From Anaerococcus sp. (GTDB lineage Bacteria; Bacillota; Clostridia; Tissierellales; Peptoniphilaceae), in contig NZ_JAPJPG010000050.1 of NCBI RefSeq assembly GCF_030825785.1, forward strand, positions 1 through 9,290: 9,290 nucleotides of DNA. Direction: 5' to 3'. Below the pieces are notes generated by a model, which saw only the letters and a list, made by a program, of their open reading frames with translations, was not told the DNA's origin and did no database searches. Positions 1 through 6,150 of this stretch are shown in pieces. The position numbers and the translations under genes were made by a program. Within the stretch, counting starts at the first letter, position 1. Each line of letters starts with the position of its first letter.

Positions 1-9
1 AAGACTGGA

Positions 10-28
10 GGGGGCCTCTGCCGCCCCC
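10..28. other. GC-rich hairpin at left edge, in the non-coding region after uvrA
   Basis: GGGGGC (10-15) pairs with GCCCCC (23-28) around a 7-base loop, in a patch far richer in G and C than its AT-rich surroundings. There is no U-tract on either side in either orientation, so it is not a standard intrinsic terminator. The rest of 1-158 shows no gene. An AT-rich 8-bp stem (119-126 with 133-140) lies close to the uvrA stop and also lacks a U-tract. No convincing terminator for uvrA is visible inside the window. Confidence 0.5.
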
Positions 29-131
29 TTAGGCTGTCCCCTAGAGAACGAAGATATTAACTTAATCATTATAAAAAATAGATTATCCAGATAGATATAT
101 CAAACTATTTTTAGTACCAGATATTTAGAAA

Positions 132-160
132 AAAATATCTCCTCCCCGAAAATATCTCCT
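132..160. repeat. 12-bp direct repeat at the 3' end of uvrA
   Basis: AAAATATCTCCT occurs twice, at 132-143 and 149-160, spaced by 17 bases. The second copy runs into the uvrA stop codon (159-161). On the coding strand each copy reads AGGAGATATTTT. No start codon follows at a useful distance, so the AGGAG is probably not a functional ribosome binding site. It may be a small slippage duplication. Confidence 0.5.
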
Positions 161-2966
161 ACAAGATCTTTTTAAGATACTGCCCCGTATAGGACTTTTT
201 ATTTTTTGCTATTTTTTCTGGAGTACCGCTCGCTACAAGGGTTCCTCCACCGTCTCCTCCTTCTGGACCTAGGTCTATTAGGTTATCGGAGACTTTTATT
301 ACATCTAAGTTGTGTTCAATTACTACTACTGTGTTATCCTGATCTACTAGTCTGTTTAGAACTTCTATTAGCTTGTGGACGTCTGCCATGTGAAGGCCTG
401 TTGTTGGCTCGTCTAGGATGTAGAGGGTTTTTCCTGTGGACACTTTTGCAAGTTCTGTTGCAAGTTTTACCCTTTGAGCTTCTCCTCCAGATAGTTCTGT
501 GGATGGCTGGCCTATTTTAATATAACCTAGGCCTACATCGTAGAGGGTTTGGAGTTTTCTTACTATGCTAGGATGGTTTTGGAAAAATTCTATTCCCTCT
601 TCTACAGTCATATCTAGTACGTCTGATATGTCCTTGCCCTTGTATTTAACTTCTAGGGTTTCTCTGTTGTATCTTTTGCCGTGGCAGACTTCGCATGGGA
701 CGTAGACATCTGGTAAGAACATCATGTCTACCTTGATTGTTCCATCTCCCTTGCAGGCCTCGCACCTTCCTCCCTTGACGTTAAAGGAAAATCTCCCCTT
801 ATCGTAGCCTTTCATCTTGGCTTCGTTTGTCATGGCGAAGACATCCCTTATGGCATCGAAGACCTTGGTGTAGGTGGCTGGGTTTGACCTTGGTGTTCTT
901 CCAATTGGGGATTGGTCTATGGCTATTACCTTGTCAATCTTATCAAGGCCTAGGATTTCCTTGTGCTTACCAGCCCTTATCTTTGTCTTGTTAATCTTCT
1001 TTGTTGCTTGCTTGTAGAGAATTTCATTTACTAGGGAAGACTTACCTGAGCCTGATACTCCAGTTACAGTTGTAAGGACTCCTAGGGGGATTTTGACGTC
1101 GATGTTTTTGAGGTTGTTTGCCGCAGCCCCCTTTATCTCTATATATTCATTGCTTGTTCTTCTTTCCTTAGGAACTGGGATTTTTTTCCTTCCAGCTAGA
1201 TAGTCTCCTGTGATTGACTTTTTGGAATTCATTATATCGTCAAGACTTCCCTTAGCGACAATCTCTCCACCATGAACTCCCGCCTTTGGTCCAATATCAA
1301 CTATATAGTCGGCTTCCTTCATAGTATCTTCGTCATGTTCTACAATGATTAGGGTGTTTCCAATATCTGTGAGATTTCTAAGAGCCGCTATTAGCTTATC
1401 GTTATCTCTTTGGTGAAGGCCTATAGAAGGCTCATCAAGTACATAGCAAACCCCTACAAGACCAGATCCTATTTGAGTCGCAAGTCTAATTCTCTGGCTT
1501 TCCCCACCAGATAGAGTCGCCGCCGCCCTATTTAAAGTCAAATAGGTAAGTCCCACGTCATTTAGGAAGGAGAGTCTCGCCCTAATTTCCTTTACTATAA
1601 GGTCTGCAATTTTGGCCTTCATTGGAGAAAGTTCGAGTTTAGCGAAAAAGTCTACGGACTTTTCTACTGATAGTCTTGTAAGCTCAGAAATATTTACTCC
1701 TCCGACCTTGATAGCGAGGACTTCTGGCTTAAGTCTATCTCCATGGCAGGTGTCACACTCTTCTTCCGACATATATTCTCTAAACTTTTTCTTTTGAGCG
1801 TCAGATCCTGTCCTTTGGTAGCGGTCGTAAATATTTTTAATTGCTCCTTCAAAGGGTCCGGTGTATCTTTTCCTGCCAGAAAAATGACTATCGAAGACAA
1901 AGCTTAGGTCATAATTTGTACCATGGAGGATATCTTCAATCATTTTCTTAGGAGCCTTTTTTATTGGATCATCGTGGGAGAACTTGTAATGATCTGCTAT
2001 AGCTCTTATCATCTCATAATAATAGCTCTCCTTGGTGGAAGTTGCATAAGGGTCAATGGCCCCCTCGTTTATGGATAGGTCATAATCTGGTATAACTAGG
2101 TCCCTGTCGACTTGAAGGTGAAAACCAAGTCCATTACAGTCAGGACACATCCCGATTGGAGCGTTGAAGGAGAACATGTTTGGTGTAATCTCTGGGAGGG
2201 ATACGTGGCCTTCTGGGCAGGCAAGCTTAGATGATAAGAGTATCTCCTCTTGCCCTATCACATCTATGATAACTAGGCCATCTGCAAGTCCTAGAGCTGT
2301 CTCTATGGAATCTGTAAGTCTCGCATCGATTCCATCCTTGATCACAATCCTATCTACAACTACAGAGATATCGTGCTTTTTGGTCTTGGATAGGTCGATA
2401 TCCTCTGCCAAGTCGTACTTTTCTCCATCGATTAGGACCCTTACATATCCATCCTTTTGGATATTTTCTAGGGCTCTTTTGTGAGCTCCCTTTTTTCCTC
2501 TGATTACTGGGGCAAGGATTTGAATTCTCGTTCTTTCAGGAAGTTCCTTTACCCTATCGACCATCTGGTCTATACTTTGGGCTTCTATCGGTCTACCGCA
2601 TACTGGACAATAAGCATCTCCTACTCTTGCGTATAGGAGCCTATAATAATCGTAGATTTCAGTAACCGTTGCTACTGTAGATCTTGGGTTCCTGTTAGTT
2701 GTCTTCTGGTCGATTGATATAGATGGAGATAGTCCCTCAATGGAGTCCACATCCGGCTTATCTACATTGCCCAAAAACTGCCTAGCATAGGAAGAAAGGC
2801 TTTCGACATAACGTCTTTGTCCTTCCGCATAGATGGTATCGAAGGCAAGAGTAGACTTACCAGAGCCCGAAAGGCCTGTAAATACAATCATCTTGTCTCT
2901 TGGAAGATTGATATCCACGTTTTTGAGATTGTTGGTTCTTGCTCCCTTTATCTTAATTTCTGTCAA
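159..2966 (-). CDS. uvrA: UvrABC system protein A (excinuclease ATPase subunit)
   Basis: UvrA is the DNA-damage sensor of cytoplasmic nucleotide excision repair. It dimerises, scans DNA and hands lesions to UvrB. The 935 residues match the usual full length (about 940). Visible motifs in order: Walker A1 GLSGSGKS at 31-38; first zinc-module region with C250, C274 and C277; ABC signature LSGGES at 485-490; Walker B1 with D511/E512; Walker A2 GVSGSGKS at 636-643; second zinc finger C735/C738/C758/C761; signature LSGGEA at 825-830; Walker B2 LDEP at 851-854. The start is TTG at 2964-2966. This start gives the conserved N-terminus with the GARTNNLKN motif and has an AGGAG seven bases upstream. 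The start overlaps the uvrB stop (TTGA), so the two are probably translationally coupled. One oddity: the first zinc module reads C-P-E-G-H where most family members have C-x-x-C. Confidence 0.98.
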   Translation of the reverse strand: MTEIKIKGARTNNLKNVDINLPRDKMIVFTGLSGSGKSTLAFDTIYAEGQRRYVESLSSYARQFLGNVDKPDVDSIEGLSPSISIDQKTTNRNPRSTVATVTEIYDYYRLLYARVGDAYCPVCGRPIEAQSIDQMVDRVKELPERTRIQILAPVIRGKKGAHKRALENIQKDGYVRVLIDGEKYDLAEDIDLSKTKKHDISVVVDRIVIKDGIDARLTDSIETALGLADGLVIIDVIGQEEILLSSKLACPEGHVSLPEITPNMFSFNAPIGMCPDCNGLGFHLQVDRDLVIPDYDLSINEGAIDPYATSTKESYYYEMIRAIADHYKFSHDDPIKKAPKKMIEDILHGTNYDLSFVFDSHFSGRKRYTGPFEGAIKNIYDRYQRTGSDAQKKKFREYMSEEECDTCHGDRLKPEVLAIKVGGVNISELTRLSVEKSVDFFAKLELSPMKAKIADLIVKEIRARLSFLNDVGLTYLTLNRAAATLSGGESQRIRLATQIGSGLVGVCYVLDEPSIGLHQRDNDKLIAALRNLTDIGNTLIIVEHDEDTMKEADYIVDIGPKAGVHGGEIVAKGSLDDIMNSKKSITGDYLAGRKKIPVPKERRTSNEYIEIKGAAANNLKNIDVKIPLGVLTTVTGVSGSGKSSLVNEILYKQATKKINKTKIRAGKHKEILGLDKIDKVIAIDQSPIGRTPRSNPATYTKVFDAIRDVFAMTNEAKMKGYDKGRFSFNVKGGRCEACKGDGTIKVDMMFLPDVYVPCEVCHGKRYNRETLEVKYKGKDISDVLDMTVEEGIEFFQNHPSIVRKLQTLYDVGLGYIKIGQPSTELSGGEAQRVKLATELAKVSTGKTLYILDEPTTGLHMADVHKLIEVLNRLVDQDNTVVVIEHNLDVIKVSDNLIDLGPEGGDGGGTLVASGTPEKIAKNKKSYTGQYLKKIL

Positions 2967-4933
2967 TTAATCACTCCTGTAAAATTATCTTTCATAGACT
3001 TAATCTGGTCACGGAGGGCTGCGGCACGCTCGAAGTCAAGCTCCTCTGCTGCCTTATACATCTCAGCTTCCAGATTGATTAGTATTGTCTCTATATCGTC
3101 TTTGCTGAATTCTTCAATTTCCTCTTCTTCCTTCTTCTTGGTGATTTGGATGATTTCAGCTATGTTTTTCTTGATTGTAGTTGGCACTATGCCGTGCTCT
3201 TCGTTGAATTCTTCTTGGATTGACCTACGGCGTTCTGTCTCATCAATTGCCCTTCTCATAGATCCTGTTATGGTATCGGCATACATGATTACCCTACCCT
3301 CGGAGTTTCTCGCTGCCCTTCCTATGGTCTGGATGAGGGAAGTCTCCGAACGGAGGAAGCCTTCCTTGTCAGCATCGAGGATTGTTATAAGCGAAACCTC
3401 TGGTATATCAAGTCCCTCACGGAGGAGGTTGATTCCTACAAGAACATCAAACTCTCCTAGACGGAGCTCTCTAATAATCTCACTTCTCTCTATAGTTTTA
3501 ATATCTGAGTGAAGATATCTGACCTTGATTCCATTTTCCGTAAGGAAGGTCGTAAGGTCTTCTGCCATCTTTTTGGTAAGAGTAGTGACGAGGACCCTTT
3601 CCTTCTTGGCAATAGTCGCATGGACTTCCTCTATAAGATCGTCTATCTGATTTTCTGTTGGCCTTACCTCTATTAAAGGATCTAAAAGTCCAGTTGGTCT
3701 TATGATTTGATCGACCATCTTGCCATGGGTCTTCTCCTTCTCGTAAGGTCCTGGAGTTGCTGAAACATAGACTGCCTGGTTGATTAGTTTCTCGAACTCA
3801 TCGAACTTAAGCGGCCTGTTATCTAGGGCAGAAGGAAGCCTAAAGCCGTAGTCAACCAAGTTTTGCTTACGAGACCTATCTCCCTCATACATTCCTCCAA
3901 CCTGGGGAATAGAAACGTGGGACTCATCGACCATTAGGACGAAGTCTTCTGGAAAATAGTCGATTAGAGTATAAGGCCTAGAGCCTGCTGGTCTCTGACT
4001 TAAATGTCTGGAGTAATTCTCAATGCCAGAGCAGAAACCAATCTCCCTAAGCATCTCTATATCGTATTTGGTCCTTTGCTCAAGTCTTTGAGCTTCTAGG
4101 AGCTTATTTTCCGAATTAAGCTCGGCCAATCTTTCCTCAAGTTCTTCTTCTATAGTAACAATAGCCTTTTCTGTATTCTCACTTGATGTAGCATAGTGGC
4201 TGGCAGGATAAATATAAGCGTGGCTAATCTTTGCAGTAACCTTACCTGTCAAGGAATCAAACTCTGATATCTCGTCGATTTCATCTCCGAAAAACTCAAA
4301 TCTAATAGCCTTTTGGTCAAAGCCTGCAGGGAAAACATCTAGGATATCCCCCCTGCGTCTGAAAGTCCCTCGGCTAAACTCCACATCATTTCTCACATAT
4401 TGGACATCGATTAACTTTCTCATAACGTCTTCCGGACTAATCTCTTGACCTGGCCTTAGAGAAACTACAAGCTTCTGATACTCTATAGGATCTCCTAAGC
4501 CGTAAATACAAGACACACTCGCAACAATTATAACATCACGCCTCTCAAAAAGAGCCATGGTCGCGGAGTGCCTCATCTTGTCTATCTCGTCATTGATAGA
4601 AGAGTCCTTTGCTATATATGTATCTGTAGCTGCCACATAGGCTTCTGGTTGGTAATAATCGTAGTAGGATACAAAATACTCGACAGCATTGTCCGGGAAA
4701 AACTCCTTAAATTCTGTAAAAAGCTGGTAGGCCAAAGTCTTGTTGTGGGCAAGAACCAAGGTAGGCCTTTGGACATTTTGGATAATATTAGCCATGGTAA
4801 AGGTCTTACCAGAACCAGTTACACCACGGAGAATCTGATGATGATCTCCCGCCTCGATTCCCTTTGATAATTTATCTATAGCATAAGGCTGATCGCCTCT
4901 AGGTTTATAATCCGATTTTAAATTAAACTTCAT
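2963..4933 (-). CDS. uvrB: UvrABC system protein B (excinuclease helicase-like subunit)
   Basis: UvrB receives the lesion from UvrA, verifies it with its beta-hairpin and recruits UvrC for dual incision. The 656 residues compare with about 660-675 in the family. Visible: Walker A GVTGSGKT at 37-44; the beta-hairpin region from about 90, with YYDYYQPEAYV and the RHSAT segment near 121-125; DEAD-like box DESH at 336-339; helicase motif VI QTIGRAARN at 535-543; a charged Lys/Glu-rich linker near 599-612; a C-terminal UVR domain, about 615-650, for contact with UvrC. The ATG at 4931-4933 is preceded by AAAGGAAG. It is first gene of a uvrB-uvrA operon, the order common in Firmicutes. No LexA/DinR box (GAAC-4-GTTC) was found upstream, so SOS control cannot be shown here. 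Confidence 0.98.
   Translation of the reverse strand: MKFNLKSDYKPRGDQPYAIDKLSKGIEAGDHHQILRGVTGSGKTFTMANIIQNVQRPTLVLAHNKTLAYQLFTEFKEFFPDNAVEYFVSYYDYYQPEAYVAATDTYIAKDSSINDEIDKMRHSATMALFERRDVIIVASVSCIYGLGDPIEYQKLVVSLRPGQEISPEDVMRKLIDVQYVRNDVEFSRGTFRRRGDILDVFPAGFDQKAIRFEFFGDEIDEISEFDSLTGKVTAKISHAYIYPASHYATSSENTEKAIVTIEEELEERLAELNSENKLLEAQRLEQRTKYDIEMLREIGFCSGIENYSRHLSQRPAGSRPYTLIDYFPEDFVLMVDESHVSIPQVGGMYEGDRSRKQNLVDYGFRLPSALDNRPLKFDEFEKLINQAVYVSATPGPYEKEKTHGKMVDQIIRPTGLLDPLIEVRPTENQIDDLIEEVHATIAKKERVLVTTLTKKMAEDLTTFLTENGIKVRYLHSDIKTIERSEIIRELRLGEFDVLVGINLLREGLDIPEVSLITILDADKEGFLRSETSLIQTIGRAARNSEGRVIMYADTITGSMRRAIDETERRRSIQEEFNEEHGIVPTTIKKNIAEIIQITKKKEEEEIEEFSKDDIETILINLEAEMYKAAEELDFERAAALRDQIKSMKDNFTGVIN
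2974..2978 (-). promoter_or_regulatory. Ribosome binding site of uvrA, supporting its TTG start
   Basis: AGGAG lies inside the last uvrB codons, seven bases ahead of TTG at 2964-2966. The uvrB stop TGA (2963-2965) and this TTG share two bases. Good spacing and the conserved UvrA N-terminus beginning right there support TTG over any later ATG. Confidence 0.8.
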
Positions 4934-4937
4934 AAAT

Positions 4938-4945
4938 CTTCCTTT
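4938..4945 (-). promoter_or_regulatory. Ribosome binding site of uvrB
   Basis: AAAGGAAG on the minus strand lies four bases ahead of the ATG at 4931-4933. It supports the chosen uvrB start. No confident -10/-35 pair for uvrBA was recognised upstream: AT-rich TATAAA-like hexamers near 5000-5010 lack a good -35 partner. Confidence 0.7.
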
Positions 4946-5004
4946 ATATATAACAAAAATTAATAAAATGGCAGAGTGCCGGACAGTCGGGCTTCAATTT
5001 TTAT

Positions 5005-5062
5005 AAAAAATCGAATAAGTGGAACTTATTTGAAAAATAAGTTCCAAGAACTCGAAGAGTTC
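5005..5062 (-). promoter_or_regulatory. Mutually exclusive hairpins upstream of uvrB (possible attenuator)
   Basis: Three copies of one 7-mer alternate in orientation: AATAAGT at 5014-5020, ACTTATT at 5024-5030 and AATAAGT at 5036-5042. The outer-upstream pair forms an 11-bp perfect stem (5021-5031 with 5035-5045, loop GAA on the plus strand). The other pair forms a 7-bp stem (5014-5020 with 5024-5030). Read toward uvrB, the 7-bp stem is followed by CG and then ATTTTTT, as in a weak intrinsic terminator; the 11-bp stem would prevent it from forming. A further 6-bp hairpin, GAACTC/GAGTTC, lies at 5048-5062. The pairing is seen directly. A regulatory role, and transcription through this point into uvrB, are inference. 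It could equally be part of a repeat element. Confidence 0.35.
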
Positions 5063-5086
5063 AAAAGAGAGCTAATAAATATCCTT

Positions 5087-5352
5087 GAGACTTCTCCACT
5101 TCCCCCTTATCTCTAATGGTTCTGGCCACAATGAACGAAGTGAATTGATGGCAGACCTTAATCGAGGTTTTTCGAGATAAAGGGCAAGCTATGGTATCCT
5201 CCATGAGCCGGATGGGCTTTCTCTGAATCCGAAAACTACCGTCGAGCGGAGCGTAGCAGAGTCGAGAGATCTCAGAGGCTTCTCCACTTCGGTCGAAGCA
5301 AGGGCGTTGTTTCTGCTTTATCCTTAGTAGATATAAGGGAAATCCTATATCT
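5087..5352. repeat. GC-richer structured intergenic element, probably a dispersed repeat
   Basis: No ORF is supported here, and base composition differs from the AT-rich flanks. A 15-bp near-identical sequence (GAG-A/G-CTTCTCCACTT) opens the element at 5087-5101 and recurs at 5275-5289. Pairing is extensive. CCCTTATCTC (5104-5113) matches GAGATAAAGGG (5174-5184) with one bulge. GGT-CTG-CCA blocks in 5118-5128 match TGG-CAG-ACC at 5149-5157. CTCTGA (5221-5226) matches TCAGAG (5272-5277). AGATATA (5329-5335) matches TATATCT (5346-5352). GTCGAG occurs twice around 5241-5266. Such mosaics of short inverted and direct repeats are typical of non-coding dispersed elements in low-GC Firmicutes. That other copies exist in this genome is inference. 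A structured small RNA is the alternative. Confidence 0.45.
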
Positions 5353-5540
5353 CACATTTGCTCTAACAATAAAGCTCCTCTAGAGGATTATTAGCATAAC
5401 TTCTATATCTCTCCCCATTTATATTAATTTAATTCTTTATTAAATATCTTAAAAATAATTCTATTCTCGTTATATAAATATACTAAATTTCTCCTAAAAT
5501 TCAATCCATATGGATTTACTCGGGCTTTTTAAAAATCCTA
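5353..5540. other. AT-rich non-coding stretch before the efflux promoter
   Basis: No coding potential is visible. The stretch contains short palindromes CCTCTAGAGG (5375-5384) and AATCCATATGGATT (5504-5517). GGATTT (5512-5517) could also pair with AAATCC (5533-5538), directly ahead of the -35 box. The A/T runs immediately upstream of that promoter could act as an UP element, but this is a guess. Confidence 0.4.
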
Positions 5541-5568
5541 TTGACATCGCTAGCATATATGATATAAT
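5541..5568 (+). promoter_or_regulatory. Sigma-A promoter of the zinc/cadmium efflux operon
   Basis: A perfect -35 TTGACA (5541-5546) and a perfect -10 TATAAT (5563-5568) are separated by 16 bp. The expected transcription start is near 5575. That falls inside the SmtB-like operator and about 30 bases ahead of the first leader start codon. Such a strong promoter fits an operon controlled mainly by a repressor. Confidence 0.88.
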
Positions 5569-5572
5569 ATTC

Positions 5573-5592
5573 ATATGAACAGTTATTCATAT
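5573..5592. promoter_or_regulatory. SmtB/CzrA-type operator overlapping the transcription start
   Basis: The imperfect palindrome ATATGAACAGTTATTCATAT has 7-bp arms (5573-5579 and 5586-5592). Its core TGAACAGTTATTCA (5576-5589) matches, as I recall it, the 12-2-12 operator core bound by cyanobacterial SmtB and related zinc sensors of the ArsR family. A second palindrome, TTCATATGAA (5570-5579), overlaps the left arm. The site sits just after the -10 box, where a bound dimer would block initiation. The adjacent ArsR-type gene is the obvious ligand. Confidence 0.82.
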
Positions 5593-5595
5593 AAG

Positions 5596-5623
5596 AGGAC
5601 GCACATGAAAGGACACACATGAA
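5596..5623 (+). repeat. 14-bp tandem duplication of the translation-initiation region
   Basis: AGGACGCACATGAA (5596-5609) is followed immediately by AGGACACACATGAA (5610-5623), 13 of 14 identical. Each copy carries a Shine-Dalgarno-like (G)AGGA and an ATG with the same 5-base spacing. The second ATG (5619) starts the metal-sensor gene; the first (5605) starts a five-codon ORF. Confidence 0.85.
5605..5622 (+). CDS. Possible 5-codon leader peptide, MKGHT
   Basis: The ATG at 5605 is preceded by GAGGA with a 5-base gap, as good a site as that of the following gene. It encodes Met-Lys-Gly-His-Thr, then a TGA at 5620-5622 that overlaps the ATG of the sensor gene (ATGA). If translated, it would bring ribosomes directly to the sensor start by termination-reinitiation. 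It may instead be only a by-product of the 14-bp duplication. No transcription attenuator is seen after it. Confidence 0.35.
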   Translation: MKGHT

Positions 5624-5921
5624 TGATTCGCTGAAAAATATTGATGATACTACCCTAATCGACTTGGCTGACCTCTTCAAGGTCTTTGCCGACTCGACTA
5701 GGATGAGGATAATGTATAGGTTACTTGCTGGAAGGATGAACGTCGGTGACATAGCCCAGGCTCTCGATATGAGCCAATCCGCTATCTCCCACCAGCTCAA
5801 ATACCTTAAAGAAGTTAATCTAGTTAAAAGCAAGAGGGATGGCAAGTCAATGCTTTACTATCTCTCAGATGACCACGTTAAGACAATTATACAAACAGGA
5901 CTAGAACATATAAAGGAGTAA
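5619..5921 (+). CDS. ArsR/SmtB-family metal-sensing repressor, CzrA-like zinc sensor
   Basis: This is a 100-residue winged-helix dimer of the ArsR family; members bind the operator without metal and release it when metal binds. The recognition region spans about residues 41-69 (SQSAISHQLKYLKEVNLV from 52), followed by the beta wing (KRDGKSMLYYLS). The C-terminal alpha5 helix carries D84, H86, H97 and E100. This D-x-H...H-x-x-E/H pattern has the spacing of the inter-subunit zinc sites of SmtB and CzrA. There is no cysteine in the protein, so the alpha3 thiolate cadmium/lead site of CadC and ArsR is absent, pointing to Zn(II) (or Co(II)) sensing. The ATG at 5619 has AAAGGA five bases upstream. 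Gene order and the operator indicate autoregulation. The assignment to a zinc sensor is strong; the exact orthologue name is open. Confidence 0.93.
   Translation: MNDSLKNIDDTTLIDLADLFKVFADSTRMRIMYRLLAGRMNVGDIAQALDMSQSAISHQLKYLKEVNLVKSKRDGKSMLYYLSDDHVKTIIQTGLEHIKE
5912..5918 (+). promoter_or_regulatory. Ribosome binding site of the HMA protein gene
   Basis: AAAGGAG overlaps the final codons of the sensor gene and lies five bases ahead of the ATG at 5924. The two genes are separated by only two bases after the stop, so co-translation is likely. Confidence 0.75.
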
Positions 5922-5923
5922 TT

Positions 5924-6148
5924 ATGAAAAAGAAATTTAAAATCCAAGGACTACAATGTGCAAACTGCGGCAACAAGATTGAAGGAGAAATCAAAAAGCT
6001 CGATGGAGTAATAGATGCTAATGTATCCTTCCTTACAGAAAAGGCCAAAATTGAACTAGAAGACGGGGCCAATGTGGATGAGATTTTAGGAAAGGCAAAC
6101 GAGATTGCTGATAGGATCGAGCCAGGCTGCCAAATTATAGCTAAATAA
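5924..6148 (+). CDS. Free-standing heavy-metal-associated (HMA) domain protein
   Basis: The 74-residue protein corresponds to one complete HMA domain of the ferredoxin-like fold. The metal loop reads GLQCANC, with C12 and C15 as the CxxC ligands. A third cysteine, C69, lies near the C-terminus. It has no signal peptide or membrane segment, so it should be cytoplasmic. HMA domains bind soft metals (Cu, Zn, Cd) and pass them to P1B ATPases. By itself the sequence could be a CopZ-type copper chaperone. Its place between a zinc sensor and a zinc-type ATPase that lacks this domain argues that it serves as the detached N-terminal domain or metal donor of that pump. It ends two bases before the ATPase start. 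Confidence 0.88.
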   Translation: MKKKFKIQGLQCANCGNKIEGEIKKLDGVIDANVSFLTEKAKIELEDGANVDEILGKANEIADRIEPGCQIIAK

Positions 6149-6150
6149 TT

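Noticed and set aside
1..94. Open plus-strand frames running in from the left edge
   Set aside because: Short frames in a GC-rich hairpin region with no recognisable protein; cannot be supported without upstream sequence.
206..520. Plus-strand ORF of 104 codons inside uvrA
   Set aside because: Antisense shadow of a full-length uvrA with all motifs; leucine-rich low-complexity translation and no supporting start signal.
2817..3512. Plus-strand ORF of 231 codons across the uvrA/uvrB junction
   Set aside because: It is antisense to two certain genes; its serine/leucine/arginine-rich composition is typical of a reverse-strand artefact.
5041..5062. LexA/DinR box upstream of uvrB
   Set aside because: GAAC and GTTC elements are present, but their spacing (7 bases, or in GTTC-3-GAAC order) does not fit GAAC-4-GTTC.
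5087..5352. tRNA, T-box or known riboswitch in the intergenic region
   Set aside because: I looked for cloverleaf arms and T-box-like sequence and found none; the pairing pattern fits a repeat element better.
5516..5845. Minus-strand ORF over the efflux promoter and sensor gene
   Set aside because: It covers a consensus promoter and operator and is antisense to a well-supported sensor gene; no ribosome binding site.
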